IMG/VR virus record: IMGVR_UViG_3300044616_001090
Coordinates: 1 to 47,058 of that record
DNA: 47,058 nucleotides
Reading direction: 5' to 3' (one strand)
Source: a virus
Below the pieces are notes generated by a model. That model did no database searches, was not told the origin of the DNA, and saw nothing but the letters and a program-made list of their open reading frames with translations. Shown here piece by piece: positions 45,912 through 47,058 of this stretch; positions within the stretch are counted from its first letter, which is position 1, and the number at the start of each line of letters is the position of its first letter. The position numbers were made by a program, and so were the translations under genes.

Positions 45912-47058
45912 TTAAAAGTTAGAATCAAATTTTGGTTTAGGTTTATCTTGAATTGAACTTTTTACCGCTCCCGTTAAACTATCCAAATTAATATTTGGTA
46001 CGTTTTCTTTTAGTTTTTCAATAATTTGAGTTCCTTCTACATCTTTTTTAACTGAATCCATCAAAGCCTTTTCTTGACTCTTCATATTTTTTAATGTTTG
46101 GTCAACAATAATTTTCTTTTCTTCATCACTTTTCTTTGTCCAATCTGTCATATTTGCGAGAGCTAAAAGTGGAGACCAACCTGGTATTGTGGTTAATTTT
46201 TCCGCAAAGAAACCAAAATTATTTAGATAGTTTTTTAAGGTATTTGGAAAAAAATTCACAATATTATTGGACCAATTCATATTTGTTTCAACGTACTTTT
46301 GGAAATTACTTTTTTCTCCTTTTTTATATGGACCTTTTAATATTTTATTATCTAAAATATCACTAACGGTTTGTAATGACGATGTAACAATCGGATAAAC
46401 AACAGTTGCAAAAATTAATTTATCTCCGATTGTTTTTCCAACAAATTTTGCACCTCCATATACTCTAATTGTTTGTTTCATTTCATCAACAGTTCTTGGA
46501 TCCCATTGAAGAAGTACATTAGCTAATCTTTCAAATGTTGTTTTGCTATAAAAATCTTTTTTAAAGGGGTTTAATTTCAATGCCGCGTCAATTTTATCAA
46601 AAATTACTTTAGGTGGTTTAGTTAATTCCCCTTGGAAGTATTTAACAAATTCTTTATATCTTTTATTATTCCATCCATTTTTACCCATATTATCCGAAAA
46701 ATCTTTAGGTAATTTTTTAGATAATTCTTGCCATAAAATACGATGTTCCATCTTATCTAAAGAAATCAATTGTTCAAATAATCGGTTTAATTTTTTAAAC
46801 TCATCTTCGGTTCCTCTAATATTTTTTTTCTTTGCAACAATATCGTTTGTTACTTTAATAACTTCTCTTTCAATATCATCATATTGCTTGTAATAATTGT
46901 AATGAACATCTTTAAAAATTTTTCTTATTACCGGTAAATCGGTTATTGATAATTTTAAACCTTTTAAAAAATCACTTACTATTTTTGATGTTGTAAAATC
47001 TCTCGTAACAACTTTATTAGCACTATTAACATATGAATCGGCAAAAATTTTATAAATT
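45912..47058 (-). CDS. Large hypothetical protein, 5' end outside the window
   Basis: The frame is open from the stop at 45912 to the window edge, giving at least 381 codons, so the apparent start near 46769 (a TTG) is not the real one. It is mainly helical, with charged segments and a hydrophobic stretch (GDKLIFATVVYPIVTSSLQTVSD). The C-terminus is basic. No known motif is seen. A virion or tape-measure-like protein is possible only from size and composition. Confidence 0.7.
   Translation of the reverse strand, partial: IYKIFADSYVNSANKVVTRDFTTSKIVSDFLKGLKLSITDLPVIRKIFKDVHYNYYKQYDDIEREVIKVTNDIVAKKKNIRGTEDEFKKLNRLFEQLISLDKMEHRILWQELSKKLPKDFSDNMGKNGWNNKRYKEFVKYFQGELTKPPKVIFDKIDAALKLNPFKKDFYSKTTFERLANVLLQWDPRTVDEMKQTIRVYGGAKFVGKTIGDKLIFATVVYPIVTSSLQTVSDILDNKILKGPYKKGEKSNFQKYVETNMNWSNNIVNFFPNTLKNYLNNFGFFAEKLTTIPGWSPLLALANMTDWTKKSDEEKKIIVDQTLKNMKSQEKALMDSVKKDVEGTQIIEKLKENVPNINLDSLTGAVKSSIQDKPKPKFDSNF

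Noticed and set aside
1-47058. CRISPR array, insertion sequence or rRNA genes
   Set aside because: No regularly spaced repeats, transposase motifs or rRNA core sequences were seen on reading the window.

Overview
The window looks like part of a large tailed bacteriophage with a T4-type (gp17/gp20/gp21/gp22/gp23) head module that infects a member of the Bacteroidota. The phage assignment rests on terminase, portal, prohead protease, scaffold and major capsid genes lying together in T4-like order. The host assignment rests on four things: very AT-rich DNA; almost no Shine-Dalgarno-like sequence before start codons; TAnnTTTG-type promoter boxes, some with a TTTG element 19-20 nt upstream; and secreted proteins whose signal peptides end in A/S-Q.

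Layout. Positions 1-1105 (+) hold a pterin dehydratase-like gene and a basic/Cys-rich protein of unknown role. Positions 1106-16346 (-) hold a dCMP deaminase, a SAP-like protein, major capsid protein, scaffold, prohead protease, portal, terminase, several acidic or Pro-rich probable virion/assembly proteins, a nucleotidyltransferase and two KTSC-domain proteins. A single small plus-strand gene for ribosomal protein bS21 sits inside this block. A divergent region at 16.8 kb drives Hsp20 (-) and a ClpC-like unfoldase (+). The plus strand then carries an SGNH protein, a small lipoprotein and an RNA-repair operon (P-loop kinase, RNA ligase, SGNH protein, cyclic-phosphate receiver domain). Positions 23.4-36.5 kb (-) are a long envelope block: two related outer-membrane barrels, two CsgG-like proteins, lipoproteins, small membrane proteins that may include a holin, a FeoA-like protein, an unlisted PspC-domain micro-protein, and two large secreted proteins with related C-terminal halves. 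After a divergent PhyH-like oxygenase come an HNH nuclease and a cluster of tRNAs (Thr, Met, Ser, Glu) separated by long structured non-coding RNA. Then follow an SGNH protein, small membrane proteins, a non-coding RNA of about 870-900 nt, a metallophosphoesterase, a glycosyltransferase-like protein and a tmRNA. The right end (-) has another SGNH protein, a possible peptidoglycan-binding protein and an incomplete large gene running off the window.

How parts may work together. The capsid block builds and packages the head. bS21, four tRNAs, tmRNA and RNA repair point to heavy investment in controlling and protecting translation. Hsp20 and a ClpC-like unfoldase that keeps its ClpP-docking loop point to control of protein quality. 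The envelope block implies that infected cells are remodelled at the surface or are lysed with dedicated outer-membrane proteins. A recurring TATTTATA box just upstream of start codons on both strands is a good candidate for the phage late promoter. Two loci (37.53 and 41.13 kb) carry TATCTTTG followed by GTTCTTTGA, which resembles a Bacteroidota rRNA-type promoter plus boxA antitermination signal; both precede long non-coding RNA. The most novel parts are the giant RNA at 41.2-42.05 kb and the structured RNA between the tRNAs.
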